64,000 bases of DNA from Sulfurimicrobium sp963741495 (GTDB lineage: Bacteria > Pseudomonadota > Gammaproteobacteria > Burkholderiales > Sulfuricellaceae), in the NCBI GenBank assembly GCA_963741495.1, contig CAVUID010000017.1:124001-188000 (forward strand), given 5' to 3'. The notes beneath the pieces are model-generated. The model was not told where the DNA came from. It did no database searches and was given only the letters and a program-made list of their open reading frames with translations. The translations under genes and the position numbers were made by a program. The first letter of the stretch is position 1; every line of letters begins with the position of its first letter. Shown here piece by piece: positions 60,673 to 64,000 of this stretch.

Positions 60673-62499
60673 AGGCAATACATCGCGGTAGAAGCAGACA
60701 TTGTTACGGCCATTGCGCTTGGCATGAAACATGGTGTGGTCCGCTGCCGTCATCAGCGTCTCGGCACTGCTGGCGTCGTCCGGGTAGATCGCAAAGCCGA
60801 TGCTCAGCGTAGGCAGAACCTCGTTCCCCTCCACATCCATCGCCTGACGTCCTGCTTCCATCAGGCGCATGGCGATATGGCGCACGTCCGCCTCCTGTGC
60901 AGCGTCCGGCAGCAGCGCCACAAACTCGTCGCCACCCCAGCGACAAAGCGTGTCCATTTCCCGCATGGCCCCCTGCAATCTTTGACTCATGGTCAGCAAT
61001 ACGACGTCTCCGGCCTGATGTCCGAGCGTGTCGTTGATCTGCTTGAAACGATCCAGATCGATAAAGCCCAGGGCGACTTTTGAGCCATTGCGCTGGGCAC
61101 GGATAATTGCCTGCTGCAAGTGGTCATGCAGCAGCAGGCGATTCGGCAGGCCGGTCAGTGGATCATGCAGAGCCAACCGGGTCATCCGCTTCTGCTCCAG
61201 ATAGGACGCCGTGACATCGCGCAGAATGCCGCGCATGCAGGTGACATGCCCTTGTGGCGACCGGTGCGCGAGCAGGCGCGCTTCGACCCACAAATATTCC
61301 CCGTTATTTCTGCCCAGACGGAATCTCAGCGTGTTGCCCGACCCTTGTGGCGCGCCTTCCAGCTTGCCGAGCGTGGCAGCGACTTCAGCCTGATCCTCTG
61401 GATGTACAAATTGCAGCAGCGACTGCTCATGCGGCACACGCCCCGACTGATCGCCGCCACGCAAGGTCTCCCAGCCAGCACTGACGTTGGTGAGTTTGCC
61501 CTGCGGGGTCATGTCGACAATCGCCTCTTCCAGCAGATCCAGGGTATCCAGCATGGTCTGGCGCCGTGCTTCGGCCTGCGCCTGAGCAGTCACATCCCGG
61601 ATTAGCGCCACCAGATGCATGCCCCGGCCACTCTCGGAAGGAACTGTTTGCAGCCTGCCGGTAAAATACTGGTCGCCCAGCGCATCTTCGAGCGCAAAAT
61701 CCACCACTTCGCTTTTACCGCTACTCAGTATATTCGGAGCCGCATCCAGCAGGGTCCGCGCCATGTCGGCGGGCAAAGCCGAGTTCAGAGATGTACCGGG
61801 CTGGCATGAAGGGGGCAACAGGCTGTGATCAGACCAGAGATTGTGAATCTCGCCCCCGGCATCGAACTCGATCACGATATCTTCGGTGGCGCCCACCAGC
61901 ACTCGCAAACGCGACTCGCTGGCTCGCAGGCTATGCTCCATGCGCTGCCGGGACAACATGGCGGAAAAGTTGCTGGCCGCCACACACAAGACATCGATTT
62001 CCATCGGTAGCCAGTCGCGCTTCTCGCGCGGGCTGAAAAAACCGAGAAATCCGGACATCTCTCCAGCCACCAGAAGGGGAATGCACATCACGCTGCTAAT
62101 GCGCAGCCCTCTGAAAAGATTGAATTCTGGCGCGGGCAATTCCGCCATGTTCTTGATCAGCACCATGCCGATGTGCAGCGTATCATTGAGCAGGTCATAA
62201 TCTTCATAGCCCAGGCTCTGCAATCCGGCGCTTTCAACCGGACTGGCAGACCACAGGGCGCGCAGCTGCGCCCGTGGGCTGCCGTCCTCGCCTGGCTGAT
62301 TGAGGAAAAGAGCGCAATGGTTGATACGCGCTGCACCCGCCAGCAAATGCAGCACTTCCTCCCAGTTTTCCTCCCCCGCATCTTCCAGCAGCAGGTTGGT
62401 GACACGACCAAGGACATCGAGGTAAGACCGGTACAACCCGAGCTCATCCGGCATGGCCTCGAAATCGAGCATATCCATACCGGAGGGCCCGCTGCTCAT
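60637..62499 (-). CDS. GAF-PAS-PAS-GGDEF diguanylate cyclase
   Basis: 620 residues. A GAF domain (about 20-185) is followed by two PAS/PAC regions (about 195-315 and 320-440, with LRFRLGRNNGEYLWVEARLL in the second) and a GGDEF domain. The active site RWGGDEF is intact (GGDEF 522-526), and REMD five residues before it is a canonical I-site for product inhibition. No EAL domain or membrane segment. It makes c-di-GMP. The ATG overlaps the rsmA stop (ATGA), so it is coupled to pdxA-rsmA. Confidence 0.92.
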   Translation of the reverse strand: MSSGPSGMDMLDFEAMPDELGLYRSYLDVLGRVTNLLLEDAGEENWEEVLHLLAGAARINHCALFLNQPGEDGSPRAQLRALWSASPVESAGLQSLGYEDYDLLNDTLHIGMVLIKNMAELPAPEFNLFRGLRISSVMCIPLLVAGEMSGFLGFFSPREKRDWLPMEIDVLCVAASNFSAMLSRQRMEHSLRASESRLRVLVGATEDIVIEFDAGGEIHNLWSDHSLLPPSCQPGTSLNSALPADMARTLLDAAPNILSSGKSEVVDFALEDALGDQYFTGRLQTVPSESGRGMHLVALIRDVTAQAQAEARRQTMLDTLDLLEEAIVDMTPQGKLTNVSAGWETLRGGDQSGRVPHEQSLLQFVHPEDQAEVAATLGKLEGAPQGSGNTLRFRLGRNNGEYLWVEARLLAHRSPQGHVTCMRGILRDVTASYLEQKRMTRLALHDPLTGLPNRLLLHDHLQQAIIRAQRNGSKVALGFIDLDRFKQINDTLGHQAGDVVLLTMSQRLQGAMREMDTLCRWGGDEFVALLPDAAQEADVRHIAMRLMEAGRQAMDVEGNEVLPTLSIGFAIYPDDASSAETLMTAADHTMFHAKRNGRNNVCFYRDVLPLVQLELLDHLI

Positions 62500-63269
62500 T
62501 TCTTACGATCCAGGTAATTCACGATTCGCACATAGTCCTGTATGCCCAGATTTTCGGCACGCAAACCCGGATCGATGCCAAGCTGTTCGAAATCGGCTGG
62601 TTTCAGATAGGTATGCAGCGTGTTTTTCAGCGTCTTGCGCCGCATGGAAAATGCCGCAGTGACAACCTGCCCCAGCAGGCTTGCATCGCACGCAGGGAAA
62701 GGCCGCTCGCGCCAGGGAATCATGCGGACCACCGCCGAATCCACCTTGGGCGCGGGCGAAAAAGCCTGCGGCGGCACGTGCAGCAGATTTTCCATGGCGA
62801 AATAATATTGCAACATTACCGACAGGCGGCCATAGGCAGACGTAGAAGGTTCCGCCACCATGCGCTCGACCACTTCTTTCTGCAGCATGAAGTGAAGATC
62901 GCGAATGAGGGATATATGGTCGGTCAGATGAAACAGGAGCGGCGTCGAAATGTTGTAGGGCAGGTTGCCGACCACGCGCAACCCGCCACCCAGGCTGCCA
63001 AAGTCGAACTTGAGCGCATCGCAGGCATGCACCGTTACACGCTCAGGCGCATATTCCCGATGCAGACGCGCCACGATGTCGCGATCGATTTCCACCACAT
63101 GCAAGTGACGCAAGGTCTTGAGCAGCGGTTGCGTAATCGCCCCCAGGCCGGGCCCGATTTCTACCATCACATCGTCCGACTGGGGCCGGATGACCGCGAC
63201 AATGTCGGCAATGACCTGGCGGTCGATCAGGAAGTTCTGGCCAAAACGTTTGCGCGGAATATGTTTCAT
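62496..63269 (-). CDS. rsmA: 16S rRNA dimethyladenosine transferase RsmA (KsgA)
   Basis: 257 residues: PRKRFGQNFLIDRQVIADIV, SAM motif VEIGPGLGAITQPLL and catalytic motif NLPYNIS. It dimethylates two adenines of helix 45 late in 30S assembly. It overlaps pdxA by four bases upstream and the cyclase gene by four downstream. Confidence 0.97.
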   Translation of the reverse strand: MKHIPRKRFGQNFLIDRQVIADIVAVIRPQSDDVMVEIGPGLGAITQPLLKTLRHLHVVEIDRDIVARLHREYAPERVTVHACDALKFDFGSLGGGLRVVGNLPYNISTPLLFHLTDHISLIRDLHFMLQKEVVERMVAEPSTSAYGRLSVMLQYYFAMENLLHVPPQAFSPAPKVDSAVVRMIPWRERPFPACDASLLGQVVTAAFSMRRKTLKNTLHTYLKPADFEQLGIDPGLRAENLGIQDYVRIVNYLDRKK

Positions 63270-64000
63270 TGCTGCACCATCGCACTTGCCATATCCAGCG
63301 CCGCCAGCAGGCTGCCGAGATCGGCCTTGCCGCTACCGGCCAGATCCAGCGCCGTGCCGTGATCCACCGAAGTGCGAATAATCGGCAGGCCCAGCGTGAC
63401 ATTCACACCGCCACCAAAACTGGCATGTTTGAGCACCGGCAAGCCCTGGTCATGGTACATCGCCAGCACGCAATCGCATTCGGCCAGCAGGCGAGGCGTA
63501 AACAGCGTATCTGCCGGCAACGGGCCGCGCAGATCCATCCCTTGAGCACGCAAGGCTTCCAGCACAGGCGAAATGACCTCGATTTCCTCGCTGCCCGAGA
63601 TGCCCGCCCTCTCCGGCATGCGGATTGAGCCCGGCCACCAGGATACGCGGTTGGGCGAATGCCGAAGCGGGAAACGAGATCGTGATGAAGGATGCGAATC
63701 ACCTCGGCAAGGCTTTCTCGTGTAATCGCATCAGCGACTGCCCTGAGCGGCAAATGCGTCGTCGCCAGCGCAACGCGCATCGCCGCCGCCCACCAGCATC
63801 ATCACCACCCGTGACGTGCCCGTCTTTTCGGCCAGAAATTCGGTATGCCCGGTAAAAGGAATGCCCGCATCGTTGATCACGCCCTTGTGCACCGGCGCGG
63901 TCACCATGGCATCGAAAGTACCGTTCAGGCACCCTTCCGCCGCCAGGCGCAGGGTTTCCAGAACGTAGGCACTGTTGGCCGGATCGAGTTTGCCGGGCTG
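63266..64000 (-). CDS. pdxA: 4-hydroxythreonine-4-phosphate dehydrogenase, 5' part missing, three +1 frameshifts
   Basis: The C-terminal two-thirds of PdxA; the gene continues beyond the window. Continuous family sequence is spread over frames: QPGKLDPANSAYVLETLRLA up to MMLVGGG; MRVALATTHLPLRAVADAI; PRILVAGLNPHAGEGGHL; SEEIEVISPVLEALRAQGMD to the end. One extra base each near 63781-63790, 63653-63655 and 63594-63596 explains the breaks. Metal-ligand regions (HHDLVSRFGI, and LDLAGSGKADLGS near the end) are conserved. It acts in pyridoxal phosphate synthesis; pdxA-rsmA is a common pairing. Confidence 0.9.

Overview
The window is almost entirely chromosomal core from a betaproteobacterium. Gene order (fmdB-DUF502-aspS-nudB; ssb-MFS-uvrA; secY-infA-rpmJ-rpsM; tufB-trnW-secE-nusG; argH next to an AlgZ/AlgR-like pair; cyaY/lptM-lysA) and a PEP-CTERM protein point to Nitrosomonadales-like Betaproteobacteria (Gallionella/Sulfuricella type). 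This is inference from synteny and protein character; no search was run.

Layout. 1-9.3 kb: tail of an unidentified gene, nudB, a rhodanese, aspS, a DUF502 membrane protein, a FmdB zinc ribbon and ssb; an MFS transporter and uvrA are divergent; a SAM-hydrolase-like gene converges on uvrA. 9.3-41.5 kb, all on the minus strand: the ribosomal/transcription supercluster. In transcription order it runs trnY-trnG-trnT-tufB-trnW-secE-nusG-rplKA-rplJL-rpoBC, then the str group (rpsL-rpsG-fusA-tufA-rpsJ), S10 group (rplC to rpsQ), spc group (rplN to rpmJ) and alpha group (rpsM to rplQ), closing at a strong bidirectional hairpin. Good promoters are readable before trnY, rpsL, rplC, rplN and rpsM, and a hairpin with a T-run plus a long stem lies between rplL and rpoB. 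41.5-50.8 kb: LytTR regulator/kinase pair, argH, an SCP2-like gene, a cytoplasmic kinase coupled to a receiver-TPR protein, cyaY, lptM, lysA, lnt. 50.8-53.8 kb is the only accessory-looking stretch: GIY-YIG gene, an inverted repeat, a c-type haem DUF3365 protein, a CcdAB toxin-antitoxin pair with a twin-repeat operator, a PEP-CTERM protein behind a probable sigma-54 promoter, and a possible transposase remnant. 53.8-64 kb: glyQS, gmhB, plsC, an M48/YgjP-like protease, gloA, a chemoreceptor, a GAF-PAS-GGDEF cyclase, rsmA and the 3' part of pdxA.

Two features stand out at window scale. First, eight genes, including essential secY, rplC and rpoC, are broken by single-base shifts: by hand I count thirteen +1 insertions and one deletion. 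That bias looks like consensus error, not gene decay, so these genes are annotated as whole CDSs with the shift positions. Second, short heptanucleotide tandem repeats ending in TCA/TCAG (or the complement) occupy three separate intergenic sites. I found no convincing previously undescribed multi-gene system; the most useful leads are regulatory (sigma-54 site, operon leaders, repeats).
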